64,000 bases of DNA from Pseudomonas sp. ANT_J12 (GCF_008370045.1 NZ_VOBN01000001.1:124001-188000); one strand, 5' to 3'. Counted from the first letter of the stretch, positions 8,269-18,496 are shown. Translations and numbers: made by a program. The notes: generated from the letters alone by a model not told the origin.

Positions 8269-8786
8269 AACGCAGTACCTTTCAGAGTCAGGGGCAGGCC
8301 GGCGACGGTCAGGACAACACGCTGACAGCGCTCAGCCAGGGCTTGATGCAGCCAACCGGCTTCATCGACATAGCGGCGAGTCAATTCGCCCAGCGGCACG
8401 ACACCCATTCCGGTCTCGTTGCTGACAAAAATGATTTCACCCGGCAGCGAGGCCAGGCAGTCCAGCAAGGCATCGCGCTCGGCCATCAGGCGCTCGGGGT
8501 TATCGAGCATCAGCAGATTGGTCAGCCACAGGGTCAGGCAATCCACCAGCAGGCAACGCTCGGCGCGGGCGCTTTCGCGCAGGACGCGGGCCAGTTCCAG
8601 GGGTTCTTCGATCAGCGCCCATTCGGCGGGGCGACGGGCGCGGTGATGGGCGACCCGTTCGTTCATCTCGCCGTCCAAAGGTTGGCTGGTGGCGATGTAG
8701 GTGACCTGGAGTCGACTGTCGGTGGCGAGTTTTTCAGCCAGGCGGCTTTTGCCGGAGCGGGCGCCGCCGAGGATTAGTTGGAGCAT
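8265..8786 (-). CDS. cobU: Adenosylcobinamide kinase / guanylyltransferase
   Basis: A bifunctional cytoplasmic enzyme that phosphorylates adenosylcobinamide and then attaches GMP to give adenosylcobinamide-GDP. The 173-aa product begins with the P-loop GGARSGKS (residues 7-14). The guanylylated histidine is in [12 protein letters not shown] (H47 or H48). [14 protein letters not shown] is the conserved Walker-B-like segment. It follows cobQ after a 103-base gap that contains a REP hairpin, the only sizable gap in the operon, and overlaps cobT as ATGA. P. denitrificans name: CobP. Confidence 0.97.
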   Translation of the reverse strand: MLQLILGGARSGKSRLAEKLATDSRLQVTYIATSQPLDGEMNERVAHHRARRPAEWALIEEPLELARVLRESARAERCLLVDCLTLWLTNLLMLDNPERLMAERDALLDCLASLPGEIIFVSNETGMGVVPLGELTRRYVDEAGWLHQALAERCQRVVLTVAGLPLTLKGTAL

Positions 8787-8824
8787 GGTTCATTCCTTAA
8801 AATCGTCGGTGTTGTTGCGGGCCT

Positions 8825-8872
8825 CTTCGCGGGCAAGCCTCGCGCCTGTAGGAGCGAGGCTTGCCCGCGAAG
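8825..8872. repeat. REP hairpin inside the cobalamin operon
   Basis: CTTCGCGGGCAAGCCTCGC and its exact complement face each other across 10 bases between cobQ and cobU. This is the same family as the doublet at 5814-5907. Such a hairpin could stabilise the upstream mRNA or reduce transcription into cobUTCS. Confidence 0.88.
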
Positions 8873-8889
8873 GCGCCCTCAAAATCACC

Positions 8890-10341
8890 TCAAAACCCAC
8901 AGAGCTCACGCAACAGCGCGGTATCCAGATGCTTCTCCACCAAATCCGCCAACCGCTCGATATCGCGCTCGCGCAAGGCGTGATAATCCACGTCCTGCAC
9001 GTCCTGCAATCCAGCCCAACGCAACAGCGCGCTGCTCGCCGCAGGTGATTCAAATAGGCCATGCAGGTAGGTGCCGAAAATCTGCCCGTCGAGGCTTTGC
9101 GCGCCATCACAGCGACCGTCATCCAACTGCACCGCCGCATGCTCCAGTGCCGGCCCGCTGGTCACGCCCGCGTGGATTTCATAACCACTGACTTCGGCAT
9201 TCTCCAACGCCAGCCGCCCACGCACATTGCGCAACTGCTTCTCTTCTTCGAGCAAAGTTTCGAAGGCCAACAACCCCAGCCCGGCGCTGGAACCCGGCGC
9301 GCCTTCGAGACCCAATGGGTCATGAACCTGTTCGCCAAGCATTTGCAGGCCGCCGCAAATCCCCAGCACTTTGCCGCCGTAGCGCAAGTGTCGGGAGATC
9401 GCCGTGTCCCAACCGTTGGCCCGCAGGTACGCGAGGTCGCTGCGCACGCTTTTCGAGCCCGGAAGAATCATCAGGTCAGCGGCGGGAATCGCCTGGCCGG
9501 GGCCGATGAATTGCAGGTCCACTTGCGGGTGTAAACGCAGCGGATCGAAATCGGTGTGGTTGCTGATGCGCGGCAACACCGGCACCACCACTTTCAACAC
9601 TTGATCAGCCTTGTCGGTCTGGCGCTGGTCGATGCCGTCCTCGGCTTCCAGGTGCAGGTCCATCACATACGGCAGCACGCCGATCACCGGTTTGCCGGTG
9701 CGTTCTTCGAGCCAGTCGAGGCCCGGTTGCAGCAACGCGATGTCACCGCGAAAACGGTTGATGATGAAACCTTTGACCCGCGCCTGCTCGCTGGGCGACA
9801 GCAGCTCCAGCGTGCCGACCAAATGGGCGAAAACCCCGCCGCGATTGATGTCGGCGATCAGCACCACCGGGCAATCCACCGCTTCGGCAAAGCCCATGTT
9901 GGCGATGTCGCCGGCCCGCAGATTGATCTCCGCCGGCGAGCCCGCACCTTCGACCATCACCACCGGATACGCCGCGCTCAGCCGTTCGTGGGAGGCCAGC
10001 ACCGCTTGCATCGCGATGGCTTTGTAATCGTGATAGGCCACGGCGTTCATGGTGGTGACGGCGCGGCCATGGATGATCACTTGGGCGCCGGTATCGCTGT
10101 TGGGTTTGAGCAGTACCGGGTTCATGTCGGTGTGCGGCTCCAGATTGGCGGCCTGGGCCTGCACCGCTTGGGCGCGACCGATCTCGCCACCGTCGGCAGT
10201 CACGGCGCTGTTCAACGCCATGTTCTGCGGCTTGAACGGCACGACACTGACGCCATGACGCGTAACCCAGCGACACAACGCCGTCACCAACGTGCTTTTA
10301 CCGGCGTCGGACGTGGTGCCCTGCACCATCAACGTAGTCAT
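8890..10341 (-). CDS. cobQ: Cobyric acid synthase
   Basis: A glutamine-dependent amidotransferase that amidates the b, d, e and g carboxylates of adenosyl-cobyrinic acid a,c-diamide. I chose ATG 10341, giving the standard 483 aa; the frame is open upstream but overlaps cobD there. The synthetase domain begins with the P-loop-like [14 protein letters not shown] (about residues 6-19). The C-terminal amidotransferase has C329 in [10 protein letters not shown] and H427 in TYLHG. The start overlaps the cobD stop as ATGA. A 103-base gap with a REP element follows. Confidence 0.97.
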   Translation of the reverse strand: MTTLMVQGTTSDAGKSTLVTALCRWVTRHGVSVVPFKPQNMALNSAVTADGGEIGRAQAVQAQAANLEPHTDMNPVLLKPNSDTGAQVIIHGRAVTTMNAVAYHDYKAIAMQAVLASHERLSAAYPVVMVEGAGSPAEINLRAGDIANMGFAEAVDCPVVLIADINRGGVFAHLVGTLELLSPSEQARVKGFIINRFRGDIALLQPGLDWLEERTGKPVIGVLPYVMDLHLEAEDGIDQRQTDKADQVLKVVVPVLPRISNHTDFDPLRLHPQVDLQFIGPGQAIPAADLMILPGSKSVRSDLAYLRANGWDTAISRHLRYGGKVLGICGGLQMLGEQVHDPLGLEGAPGSSAGLGLLAFETLLEEEKQLRNVRGRLALENAEVSGYEIHAGVTSGPALEHAAVQLDDGRCDGAQSLDGQIFGTYLHGLFESPAASSALLRWAGLQDVQDVDYHALRERDIERLADLVEKHLDTALLRELCGF

Positions 10342-11330
10342 TGGCTTTCCTTGGCGAAGGCTTGCAGCGCTTGTTCGAGACGGGCTTCTTCGGCGGCATC
10401 GGCGGGCAAGCCGAAACGCAGGCTGCTGTTGTTCGTGAACAAGCGCAGCAGGATGCCGCGCCGGGCCATGAATTCGTGCAGCTTTTCGGCGCGTTCGGTG
10501 ATCAGCCATTGAAACAAGGCGCAACCGCCCTGGGGTTTGAGGTCGTAGCGCTCCAGCAACGCGGCCAAACGCTGACTGGCCTCATCACTGCGCAGCCGTT
10601 GCCGGGCATGGCCTTCGGTGTCTTGCAAACAGGCTTGGCCCAGCACTCGGGTCGGGCCGCTGACGGCCCAAGGTCCGACTTGCTCGGCCAGCAATTTAAG
10701 CAATTTGCGCTCGGCCAGGACAAAGCCCAGCCGCACCCCGGCGAGACCGAAAAACTTGCCGAAGGAGCGCAACACGATCAAACCGACCTGATTGGCAAAC
10801 GGCGCGATGCTCAGCTGCGGCGTGTTATCCATGAACGCTTCGTCCACCACCAGCCAGCCGCCGCGCTGGGCCAGCCGCGAGTGCCAGTCGAGCAGGCGAC
10901 TCGGGCTCAGGCTCAGGCCCGTCGGGTTGTTCGGGTTGACCACCACCAGCACATCGAGGCGGTCGAGAAAGAAATCGACTTCCTGCTCCAGCACTTCGCG
11001 CACGATGTAACCATTGCGCCGCCAGGCTTCGGCGTGTTCGGCGTAACACGGCGACAGCACGCCGACCTTGCCGGCCCGACGCAAACGCGGCAGCAACTGG
11101 ATCGCCATTTGCGAACCGGCCACCGGCAGCACTTGCGCGGCGCCGTAATAATCGCAAGCGGCCTGCTCCAGACCGTCATCGGTTTCCGGCAGGCGCGCCC
11201 AGGCCCGCAGCGGAATCTCCGGGATCGGAAACGGCCACGGCGCCAGACCGCTGGAGAGGTCGAGCCAATCGGCTTCGGCGATGCCGTATTCGAGCGCTGC
11301 CTTGCGTAAACGGCCACCGTGCTCAAGCAT
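10338..11330 (-). CDS. cobD: Threonine-phosphate decarboxylase
   Basis: A PLP enzyme of the aminotransferase class I/II fold that makes (R)-1-aminopropan-2-ol phosphate, the linker of the nucleotide loop. The 330-aa product starts [13 protein letters not shown]. Family features include NPNNPTG (about residues 132-138), DEAF (163-166), and the PLP lysine K192 in [15 protein letters not shown]. The start overlaps the end of cbiB by 8 bases and its stop overlaps cobQ. P. denitrificans calls it CobC, not to be confused with the phosphatase at 6641. Confidence 0.93.
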   Translation of the reverse strand: MLEHGGRLRKAALEYGIAEADWLDLSSGLAPWPFPIPEIPLRAWARLPETDDGLEQAACDYYGAAQVLPVAGSQMAIQLLPRLRRAGKVGVLSPCYAEHAEAWRRNGYIVREVLEQEVDFFLDRLDVLVVVNPNNPTGLSLSPSRLLDWHSRLAQRGGWLVVDEAFMDNTPQLSIAPFANQVGLIVLRSFGKFFGLAGVRLGFVLAERKLLKLLAEQVGPWAVSGPTRVLGQACLQDTEGHARQRLRSDEASQRLAALLERYDLKPQGGCALFQWLITERAEKLHEFMARRGILLRLFTNNSSLRFGLPADAAEEARLEQALQAFAKESQ

Positions 11331-12231
11331 AGAATTCAGCTCCCACACAGAGAATCAGCAGCCATAACCATACGCCGCGCTGGACCAATTGCCAGCCACG
11401 GTCGATGGAGTCGGCATCCGCCGCCGGGCCTTCGCCCAGTTGTGGACGCTGATGCAGTTCGCCGTGATAAATCGCCGCCCCGCCCAACTCGACCCCCAGC
11501 GCCCCAGCACCGGCCGCCATCACGGGGCCGGCGTTCGGGCTGTCCCAGGTCGGGCCTTGAGTGCGCCAGCATTTCAGTGCGAGTCGGGTTTTACCCAGCA
11601 GCGCGTAGGTCAACGCCACCAGGCGTGCAGGAATGTAGTTGAGGACGTCGTCGATCTTCGCCGCCGCCCAGCCGAAGCGTTCGAAACGTTCGTTGCGATA
11701 GCCCCACATCGCGTCGAGGGTGTTGCTCAGACGATAGAGCACCACGCCCGGCGCACCGGCCACGGCAAACCAGAACAGCGCGGCGAATACTGCGTCGCTG
11801 CCGTTTTCCAGGACAGATTCGGTGGCGGCGCGGGCGACTTCGGTTTTATCCAGTTCGCTGGTCTGGCGGCTGACCAGATAACCCACGCGTTTGCGCGCGT
11901 CTTCCAGATCATCGCTGCGCAGCGCCTTGGCCACCGGCTCGACGTGTTCGCCGAGGCTGCGCATGCCGAGGGCGCAATACAGCGCCAGGATTTCCACCAG
12001 CCAACCGACATAAGGCGCCCATGAAAGCGCCGTGGCCAACAGGGTCAGCGGCAATACCGCGATCACCCACGCGGTGACGCCATGACTGCGCCAGCCGCGG
12101 CCACCGGAGTTGAATCGTTGCTCGATGCGATCGGCAAAACCGCCGAACGCCACCAGCGGATGCCAGCGTTTGGGTTCACCCAGCAGCGCATCCAGCGCCA
12201 CGGCGGCGACACTCAGCAACGCCACACTCAT
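11323..12231 (-). CDS. cbiB: Adenosylcobinamide-phosphate synthase
   Basis: A 302-aa inner membrane protein that attaches the aminopropanol (phosphate) arm to adenosylcobyric acid. The family start [17 protein letters not shown] is visible, followed by several hydrophobic helices and the conserved central region [19 protein letters not shown] chose ATG 12231, which overlaps the bluB stop as ATGA. It overlaps cobD by 8 bases downstream. The symbol cobD is used for this gene in P. denitrificans-style annotation. Confidence 0.95.
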   Translation of the reverse strand: MSVALLSVAAVALDALLGEPKRWHPLVAFGGFADRIEQRFNSGGRGWRSHGVTAWVIAVLPLTLLATALSWAPYVGWLVEILALYCALGMRSLGEHVEPVAKALRSDDLEDARKRVGYLVSRQTSELDKTEVARAATESVLENGSDAVFAALFWFAVAGAPGVVLYRLSNTLDAMWGYRNERFERFGWAAAKIDDVLNYIPARLVALTYALLGKTRLALKCWRTQGPTWDSPNAGPVMAAGAGALGVELGGAAIYHGELHQRPQLGEGPAADADSIDRGWQLVQRGVWLWLLILCVGAEFYA

Positions 12232-12884
12232 TGACTCACTCCCCAATAATTTTCGTACAGCAGCTCACTGAGCGGACGCGCCTGCGCCCAGCCTTCGAGC
12301 ACCAGCATCGGAGCCGGATAGAAGGCCTTGACCGGGCCCAGGCACAACACAGCCAGCGGCTTGGCACCGGCGGGCAAACCCAGCAGGTCGGCCAGGGCTT
12401 GCGGCTCGAACAACGAGACCCAGCCCATGCCCAATCCTTCGGCGCGGGACGCCAGCCACAGGTTCTGGATCGCGCAGGACAGCGAGGCCATGTCCATTTC
12501 CGGCAAGGTGCGACGGCCGAAGATGTGGCGCTCGCGGTCGTCCATCAGCGCGGCGACCAGCACTTCGGCGCAGTCGTTGATGCCTTCGACCTTGAGCTTC
12601 ATGAATTCATCGGTGCGCTCGCCGAGGGCTTCGGCGGTGCGGATGCGTTCTTCTTCCACCAGTTGCTGGATCTGTCCGCGCAGGGCTTTATCGCTGATGC
12701 GAATGAAGCGCCACGGCTGCATCAGACCGACGCTGGGCGCCTGGTGCGCGGCTTCGAGCAGACGCCGCAGGAGTTCGGGTTCGACGGTGCCGCCGCTGAA
12801 GTGACGCATGTCGCGACGTTCGCCGATGGCGCGGTAGACCGCCGCGCGCTCAGCCGCGCTGAACGCAAGATCCTCTGGCTTCAT
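12228..12884 (-). CDS. bluB: 5,6-dimethylbenzimidazole synthase, nitroreductase fold
   Basis: A 218-aa flavin-destroying enzyme that uses oxygen to convert reduced FMN to 5,6-dimethylbenzimidazole, the cobalamin lower ligand. The nitroreductase-fold start [10 protein letters not shown], the [14 protein letters not shown] segment near residue 50 and the GMGWVS motif are characteristic of BluB. The gene overlaps cobB and cbiB as ATGA on both sides. Its presence shows the operon supplies the ligand aerobically. A generic nitroreductase is the alternative, but motif and context favour BluB. Confidence 0.94.
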   Translation of the reverse strand: MKPEDLAFSAAERAAVYRAIGERRDMRHFSGGTVEPELLRRLLEAAHQAPSVGLMQPWRFIRISDKALRGQIQQLVEEERIRTAEALGERTDEFMKLKVEGINDCAEVLVAALMDDRERHIFGRRTLPEMDMASLSCAIQNLWLASRAEGLGMGWVSLFEPQALADLLGLPAGAKPLAVLCLGPVKAFYPAPMLVLEGWAQARPLSELLYENYWGVSQ

Positions 12885-14176
12885 GGCTTGAACAACGCCG
12901 CCATCGCTTGCGGGTTGGACGGGAAATAAAAGTGCACGTAGGAAGCGGTCATGCGCCCGTCCCGATAAACCGCTTCGGCCCCGCGCCCGCCGTTGGGGCT
13001 CAGGCCCCGGGCAATCGGCTCCAGCTCGGTGCTGGTCAACGAGTGGTGATAGGTGTGTCCGCGCAACAAGCCCTCAGGCAGTTCCACGGCTTGCAACGCC
13101 AACGCGGCCAGACGCTTTTGCATCACGGCGTCCCCGGCCAGCAAGCCGACCAGTTCCGCGCGGGTGCCTTCGACATCGGTCAAGGAATCGAGCAGGTACA
13201 ACATGCCGCCGCATTCGGCGAGCAAGGGTTTACCTGCTTGATGGTGCGCACGGATTGCGCTCAGCATCGAAGTGTTCTGCGCCAGCGCCACATGGTGCAG
13301 TTCCGGATAACCACCCGGCAGGTACAGGCTGTCAGCCTCCGGCAATTGGGTATCGCGGATCGGCGAGAAGAACACCAGCTCGGCACCCATCGCCCGCAGT
13401 AGATCCAGGCTGGCGCCGTAGGTGAAGGCAAACGCTTCGTCACGGGCCACGGCAATGCGCACGCCTTTGAGTAACGGTTCAGCAGTGATCACGTCCGGGG
13501 CGGCGAATTCGACAGCGGGTGGCAGCGCTACCTCGCAACTGCTGGCCAACGCATCGGCAGCGGCATCGAGGCGCAGATCAAGGTCGTTCAACTCGCTGGC
13601 CTGGACCAGACCGAGGTGACGGCTCGGCAATTCGATCCCGGTTTCCCGGGACAGCGCGCCGTACCAGCGCAGGCCTTCGGTGAGGCTGCCTTCGAGCAAT
13701 TGTGCGTGACGCAAGGTGCCCACGCGGTTGGCCAGGACGCCGGCAAACGGCAAGTCCGGTTGATACTTCGCCAGCCCCAACGCCAAGGCGCCAAAGGTCT
13801 GGGCCATGGCGGTGCCGTCGATCACACCGAGTACCGGCACGCCGAAATGCCGCGCCAGGTCAGCGCTGGACGGCGTGCCGTCGAACAGGCCCATTACACC
13901 TTCAATCAGAATCAGGTCGGCTTCACCCGCCGCTTCCCACAACAGCCGACGACTGTCCTGCTCGCCGACCATCCACATGTCCAGTTGATACACCGGCGCA
14001 CCGCTGGCACGCTCGAGGATCATCGGGTCGAGGAAGTCCGGGCCACATTTGAACACGCGCACTTTACGCCCCTGATTGCGATGCAAACGGGCCAGCGCGG
14101 CGGTGACGGTGGTCTTGCCCTGGCCGGAGGCCGGCGCGGCAATCAGTACTGCCGGGCAGTGACGGGGTTGACTCAC
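12881..14176 (-). CDS. cobB: Cobyrinate / hydrogenobyrinate a,c-diamide synthase
   Basis: A glutamine amidotransferase that amidates the a and c side chains; in the aerobic pathway the substrate is hydrogenobyrinic acid. It has 431 aa. The synthetase domain carries the P-loop-like IAAPASGQGKTTVTAAL (about residues 12-28). The amidotransferase triad includes C321 in LLAECGGMLYL and H415 in SYVHFYFPS. It starts with GTG at 14176, overlapping the cobO stop as GTGA, and overlaps bluB as ATGA. The cobalt chelatase that would act next is not in this window. Also named cbiA. Confidence 0.95.
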   Translation of the reverse strand: MSQPRHCPAVLIAAPASGQGKTTVTAALARLHRNQGRKVRVFKCGPDFLDPMILERASGAPVYQLDMWMVGEQDSRRLLWEAAGEADLILIEGVMGLFDGTPSSADLARHFGVPVLGVIDGTAMAQTFGALALGLAKYQPDLPFAGVLANRVGTLRHAQLLEGSLTEGLRWYGALSRETGIELPSRHLGLVQASELNDLDLRLDAAADALASSCEVALPPAVEFAAPDVITAEPLLKGVRIAVARDEAFAFTYGASLDLLRAMGAELVFFSPIRDTQLPEADSLYLPGGYPELHHVALAQNTSMLSAIRAHHQAGKPLLAECGGMLYLLDSLTDVEGTRAELVGLLAGDAVMQKRLAALALQAVELPEGLLRGHTYHHSLTSTELEPIARGLSPNGGRGAEAVYRDGRMTASYVHFYFPSNPQAMAALFKP

Positions 14177-14784
14177 AATTCGACGCCTTTTTGCGCTTTG
14201 ATCCCGGCCTGGAACGCGTGCTTGATCACGCCCATGTCGGTGACGGTGTCGGCCAGCTCGATCATCTCCGGCTTGGCGCCGCGACCGGTGACCACCACGT
14301 GCTGCATCGGCGGGCGGGCCTGCAAGTCGCTGAGCACTTGATCGAGATCGAGGTAGCCGTGCTTGAGGGCGATGTTCAGTTCATCCAGCACCACCAGGCC
14401 GATCGACGGATCGCGCAGCAGCTCGCGGGACACTTCCCACGCGGCTTCGGCGGCGGCGATGTCACGCTGACGGTCCTGGGTTTCCCAGGTGAAGCCCTCG
14501 CCCATCACATGAAAGCGCACTTGCTCCGGGAAGCGGCGGAAGAACAGCTCTTCGCCGGTGCTGTTACGCCCCTTGATGAACTGCACCACGCCGCACTGCA
14601 TGCCGTGGCCCATGGACCGGGCGAGCATGCCGAAGGCCGAGCTGCTTTTGCCTTTGCCGTTGCCGGTCAGCACCAGCAGCAGGCCGCATTCGTTCGGCGA
14701 GTTGGCGATGCGTTCGTCAATCACGGCTTTTTTGCGCTGCATGCGCGCCAAGTGGCGTTCGTCACGATCGGGGGTATCAGTCAT
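14173..14784 (-). CDS. cobO: Cob(I)yrinic acid a,c-diamide adenosyltransferase
   Basis: A 203-aa CobA/CobO-type enzyme that transfers the adenosyl group of ATP to the corrin cobalt. The P-loop GNGKGKSS lies at residues 41-48, and LVVLDELNIALKHGYLD gives the second family motif. I chose ATG 14784 (MTDTPDRDERH) because the frame upstream runs into the leader; a GGAG-type site precedes it. It is the first gene of the operon, about 90 bases downstream of the cobalamin riboswitch, so coenzyme B12 should repress the whole operon. Confidence 0.96.
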   Translation of the reverse strand: MTDTPDRDERHLARMQRKKAVIDERIANSPNECGLLLVLTGNGKGKSSSAFGMLARSMGHGMQCGVVQFIKGRNSTGEELFFRRFPEQVRFHVMGEGFTWETQDRQRDIAAAEAAWEVSRELLRDPSIGLVVLDELNIALKHGYLDLDQVLSDLQARPPMQHVVVTGRGAKPEMIELADTVTDMGVIKHAFQAGIKAQKGVEL

Positions 14785-14875
14785 GGGGGAGCTCTCCGTT
14801 GAGGCTGGATAACGGCGGGCAGGCACAAGAATAGACGGCAAGAAGCCTGGCATCGCCCACCGTGATGCCGCTGGA

Positions 14876-15084
14876 TGGATCAGGCCGGTCTCCGGGCTCA
14901 TGAGCGGTTTGCACCGGACTGCGCGCCTTCCCATGTTTTTCAACACAGTGGCTCTAGGCGCAGTTTTTCACTCATTTACCGTTGCGGGGGCAGCGCCGGG
15001 ATCGTGATTGTGCACACGTGGGGCAAATCACTCACCGGCTTCCCTGTTTCACTCTGTCGACCGCAGCCACAGAGCACCTGAAAC
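14876..15084 (-). promoter_or_regulatory. Cobalamin (AdoCbl) riboswitch
   Basis: Read on the minus strand, the conserved blocks appear in order: TTTCAGGTGCTC, AACAGGGAAGCCGGTG, GCTGCCCCCGCAACGGTAA, GCCACTG (14946-14952), GGGAAGGCG, and the B12 box GAGCCCGGAGACCGGCCTG (14881-14899). It is followed by cobO, fitting B12 feedback control of late cobalamin genes. I see no strong terminator hairpin with a T tract before cobO, so control may act on translation initiation. Confidence 0.96.
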
Positions 15085-15249
15085 AAGCCGCGAAGGTTAG
15101 AGGGTTGGGGGTGGAGCGTCAATTAAAGCCGGGACGCCACTGGGCGAATAACTGCCGTCGATCAATTATCTGCCGCTATTCTTGTGCCACAGGCTCAGCG
15201 ATGATATCAAAGAGCCACATCTCACAACACAATAACAAGGGTGAGCCAC

Positions 15250-15834
15250 ATGCAAGGCATGATCATCAGCAATCCGAAGCTGGAATTCCTGCGCCCGCTG
15301 CTGGAACGCTGGTTTGACTGTATCGACCGCTACAACGCCGTGCGCGGCGACAACGATACGCCGTACTGGTTTGACGAAAAGGCCAACCTCAGCCTGCTGT
15401 CGGCGGCGGCCTGGATGGCGGAAATGGTCACGCTGCAACAAACGCCGACCCGCAAGCAGGTCGAAGAAGGCGAACGCAATGCCCGCGCCGACCTGTTTAT
15501 CGCCACCAGCGACGAACGTGCTTACCTCCAGACGACCCAGCGCTGGCCCAAGGTCAACAGCCTGAACCTGACACAAGCCCTGGTCGATATCACCAGCGAC
15601 GCCAAGCGCATCAGCTACGCCAGCGACCTGAAACTCGGCTGCCTGTTCGTCGCCCCGCAAAAGGCCCAGCAAAGCGCGACCCCGGAAGAACTCCAGGACA
15701 TGGTCGACGACCTGCAAAAGGAACACACCTGCGCCGTGGCCTGGTATTTCCCCTACGCCTACCGCAAATTGCGCAACGAAGCCGGCCACTATCACCCCGG
15801 TATCGCCGTGCTGTTCAAAGAGCCCCGTGGTTGA
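15250..15834 (+). CDS. Hypothetical protein, 194 aa
   Basis: I do not recognise the family. I chose ATG 15250 because AACAAGG lies at usable distance; the GTG at 15241 is too close to it, and ATG 15259 is a further option. The protein is soluble with no signal peptide. It is rich in charged and aromatic residues, with a WFDCIDRYNAVRGDND segment near the N-terminus and YFPYAYRKLRNEAGHYHPG near the C-terminus. It stands alone between the riboswitch region and the sugar dehydrogenase. Composition is native. A role cannot be assigned. Confidence 0.75.
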   Translation: MQGMIISNPKLEFLRPLLERWFDCIDRYNAVRGDNDTPYWFDEKANLSLLSAAAWMAEMVTLQQTPTRKQVEEGERNARADLFIATSDERAYLQTTQRWPKVNSLNLTQALVDITSDAKRISYASDLKLGCLFVAPQKAQQSATPEELQDMVDDLQKEHTCAVAWYFPYAYRKLRNEAGHYHPGIAVLFKEPRG

Positions 15835-15900
15835 CGGGTTGAACCATCGCGCTTTTTTACTTCTCTATGATTAAACAGTGCATTCATAGGGAAGATCAGC

Positions 15901-17214
15901 ATGCGCAAGCCCCAGCTCGTTTTCGTCATCGCGCTCGCCGGAGGGCTTGTTGCCTGCGGCGAGCATTCCAGCCTGCAAGTCACGGACGGCACCGGCCCTT
16001 CGCCCAAGTTGCCAGAACCGAACAAAACCCTGATCCCGACGGTGAACATCGCCCCGGCGATCGGCTGGCCGGCCGGTGCCAAACCCACCGCTGCAGCCGG
16101 CACGCAGGTGGCAGCGTTTGCCGAAAATCTCGATCACCCGCGCTGGCTCTACGTGCTGCCCAACGGTGATGTACTGGTGGCCGAAACCAACGCGCCGCCC
16201 AAGCCCGATGACGGCACAGGCATTCGCGGCTGGGTGATGAAGAAAGTCATGGGTCGCGCCGGTGCCGCCGTGCCGAGCCCCAACCGCATCACGCTGCTGC
16301 GGGACAAGGACCACGATGGCGTGGCCGAAACCCGTACGGTGTTCCTGGAAAACCTCAACTCGCCGTTCGGCATGACCCTGGTCGGCAATGACCTGTACGT
16401 CGCCGACACCGATCGTTTGCTGCGTTTTCACTATGAAACCGGCGATACGGCGATCAAGTCAGAGCCCATGAAGGTCATCGACCTGCCGGGCGGCACGCTG
16501 AATCACCACTGGACCAAGAACGTCATCGCCAGCAAGGACGGGAGCAAGCTGTACGTGACCGTGGGCTCCAACAGTAACGTCGGCGAAAACGGCCTGGACA
16601 AGGAAGAAGGTCGCGCGGCGATCTGGGAAGTCGACCGCGCCACCGGCAACCACCGAATCTTCGCCTCCGGCCTGCGCAACCCCAACGGCATGGGCTGGGA
16701 ACCGAATAGCGGTGCGCTGTGGACCTCGGTCAACGAGCGCGATGAAATCGGCAGCGACCTGGTGCCGGACTACATCACCTCGGTCAAGGACGGCGCCTTC
16801 TATGGCTGGCCGTTCAGCTATTACGGGCAGCACGTCGATGTGCGCGTCGAACCGCAGAACCCGGACCTGGTGGCCAAAGCCATCGCCCCGGACTACGCCG
16901 TCGGCCCGCACACCGCCTCGCTGGGCTTTACCTTTGCCGAAGGCAGCAAGTTGCCGGCACCGTTTACCAACGGCGCTTTCGTCGGCCAGCACGGCTCGTG
17001 GAACCGCAAACCACACAGCGGCTATAAAGTGATTTTCGTACCGTTCACGGCGGGCAAACCGACCGGGGCACCGGTGGATGTGCTGACCGGGTTCCTCGAC
17101 AAGGACGAAAACGCCTTGGGCCGGCCGGTGGGTGTGGTGATCGATCAGCAGGGGGACTTGCTGGTGGCGGATGATGTGGGGAACAAGGTGTGGCGGGTTT
17201 CGGCAGTTAAATAA
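15901..17214 (+). CDS. PQQ-dependent sugar (sorbosone-type) dehydrogenase, lipoprotein
   Basis: A 437-aa beta-propeller of the soluble glucose / L-sorbosone dehydrogenase superfamily. The N-terminus is a signal peptide with lipobox GLVAC|G near residue 19, so it is probably anchored in the envelope and works in the periplasm. Recognisable propeller segments include [20 protein letters not shown], the [10 protein letters not shown] region, [13 protein letters not shown] and [16 protein letters not shown]. Members oxidise aldoses or similar with PQQ, but many have no known substrate. It is monocistronic and followed by a hairpin that may terminate both this gene and the convergent methyltransferase gene. 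Confidence 0.88.
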   Translation: MRKPQLVFVIALAGGLVACGEHSSLQVTDGTGPSPKLPEPNKTLIPTVNIAPAIGWPAGAKPTAAAGTQVAAFAENLDHPRWLYVLPNGDVLVAETNAPPKPDDGTGIRGWVMKKVMGRAGAAVPSPNRITLLRDKDHDGVAETRTVFLENLNSPFGMTLVGNDLYVADTDRLLRFHYETGDTAIKSEPMKVIDLPGGTLNHHWTKNVIASKDGSKLYVTVGSNSNVGENGLDKEEGRAAIWEVDRATGNHRIFASGLRNPNGMGWEPNSGALWTSVNERDEIGSDLVPDYITSVKDGAFYGWPFSYYGQHVDVRVEPQNPDLVAKAIAPDYAVGPHTASLGFTFAEGSKLPAPFTNGAFVGQHGSWNRKPHSGYKVIFVPFTAGKPTGAPVDVLTGFLDKDENALGRPVGVVIDQQGDLLVADDVGNKVWRVSAVK

Positions 17215-17220
17215 ACAGCA

Positions 17221-17277
17221 AAAAAAATCGCAGTCTTCGGCAATCCATTGTGGAAGCTGCCGAAGGCTGCGATTTTT
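17221..17277. terminator. Inverted repeat acting as bidirectional terminator
   Basis: ATCGCAGTCTTCGGCA and TGCCGAAGGCTGCGAT form a long stem with A and T runs outside. The same 'gatcgcag...ctgcgatc' family recurs at 27286-27359 and 62745-62782. It lies between convergent genes. Confidence 0.8.
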
Positions 17278-17287
17278 CAACAGGCAC

Positions 17288-17935
17288 TTACCGTTTGCGG
17301 CACAGCGTCAATCCATCGCCAATCGGCAATAACGACAAATCCACTCGTGCGTCACCCTTCAAGGCTCGATTCAGCGCTTGAATCGCCCGCGTGTCCGCAC
17401 TGTCGGGATTGCTCTCCAGCACCCGCCCACTCCACAACGTGTTATCGAACACCGCCAAACCACCCACCCGCAATAAACGCAGGGCGTGTTCCAGATAACT
17501 CGGGTAGTTGGCCTTGTCGGCATCGATGAAGATCAGGTCAAACCGCCCTGACAGTTGCGCAAGGGTTTCCAGCGCTGGCGCCAGGCGCAGGTCGATGCGC
17601 TCGGCCAGGCCTGCCTCCTGCCAGTAACGCACGGCCGTGGCGTTGTAGTCGCCAGGGATATCGCAACAGATCAGCGAGCCGTCATCCGGCAGCGCCGCCG
17701 CCATGCACAAGGCGCTGTAACCGGTGAAGGTGCCCACTTCCAGCAAACGCCGGGCGCCGGTGAGCTTGACCAGCAAGGCGAGGAACTGCCCCTGCTCCGG
17801 CGCTACCTGCCAGCGCGCCGTGGGCAGCGCCTGGGTTTCATCGCGCAAACGCTTGAGCAGCGGCGTTTCCCTGAGGGAAACGTCGAGCAGGTAGCTATAG
17901 AGGGAATCGTCGAGATTGAGCGTGCGAGCGGTCAT
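17288..17935 (-). CDS. SAM-dependent O-methyltransferase (family 3 / CCoAOMT-like)
   Basis: A 215-aa class I methyltransferase. The SAM-binding motif is LLEVGTFTGYSALCMAAALP, about residues 64-83. The metal-binding and catalytic segment is LIFIDADKANYPSYLEHALR, and DNTLWSGRV completes the catechol O-methyltransferase-like pattern. The likely substrate is a small catechol or phenolic compound, but it cannot be told from sequence. It lies 21 bases downstream of an NlpC/P60 gene on the same strand and may be co-transcribed with it. Confidence 0.9.
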   Translation of the reverse strand: MTARTLNLDDSLYSYLLDVSLRETPLLKRLRDETQALPTARWQVAPEQGQFLALLVKLTGARRLLEVGTFTGYSALCMAAALPDDGSLICCDIPGDYNATAVRYWQEAGLAERIDLRLAPALETLAQLSGRFDLIFIDADKANYPSYLEHALRLLRVGGLAVFDNTLWSGRVLESNPDSADTRAIQALNRALKGDARVDLSLLPIGDGLTLCRKR

Positions 17936-17956
17936 GACAACCTCTTGCCGGGAAAA

Positions 17957-18496
17957 TTACTGATTACGCGCCAGGTGCTCAGGTTGCAAGACGCGTTTGG
18001 CGCTCAGGTAGGCTTTCTGCCAATAGGCTTTGGACAGGCTGTCGAGCTTCACCGTGCCGCCGGTGGCCGGGGCGTGGACGAAGCGGCCTTCACCGACATA
18101 AATTCCGGCGTGGCTGACTTGGGAGCCGCCGTTGGTGGCGAAGAAGATCAGGTCGCCGGTTTGCAGGCCTTCCTTGCCGACATTGGCCGCTTGCATGCTG
18201 ATCATCTCGCGGGTGGTGCGCGGCAGGGAAATGCCGGTGACGTCACGGTAGACGTAACCGATCAGGCCGCTGCAATCGAACCCGGAATCCGGCGTGTTGC
18301 CGCCCCAGCGATACGGCGTGCCCACCAGGCCCAAGGCGCGGAACAACACGTCTTCGGCTTCAGGCGAGAATGGTTGGGCGGCACTGAAAACAATCGGCGC
18401 ACGAACCACAGGCGCAGATGGCGGTGGTGTGCGGCTGGCGCAGCCGCTGAGCAGCGCTGCGAAGAACATCAGGGTGAGGCGGGCTGACATTGTCAT
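17957..18496 (-). CDS. NlpC/P60 (C40) peptidoglycan hydrolase lipoprotein, copy 1
   Basis: A 179-aa envelope cysteine peptidase expected to cleave peptide cross-links of peptidoglycan. The lipobox LLSGC places lipid on C19. The catalytic cysteine is C75 in GFDCSGLIGYVY and the histidine is H129 in QVSHAGIYVG; H141 completes the usual triad. I chose ATG 18496 because AGG lies 10 bases before it; ATG 18490 is an alternative. The gene directly upstream is a paralogue with the same layout, with a terminator between them, so the two are separately transcribed. Confidence 0.9.
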   Translation of the reverse strand: MTMSARLTLMFFAALLSGCASRTPPPSAPVVRAPIVFSAAQPFSPEAEDVLFRALGLVGTPYRWGGNTPDSGFDCSGLIGYVYRDVTGISLPRTTREMISMQAANVGKEGLQTGDLIFFATNGGSQVSHAGIYVGEGRFVHAPATGGTVKLDSLSKAYWQKAYLSAKRVLQPEHLARNQ

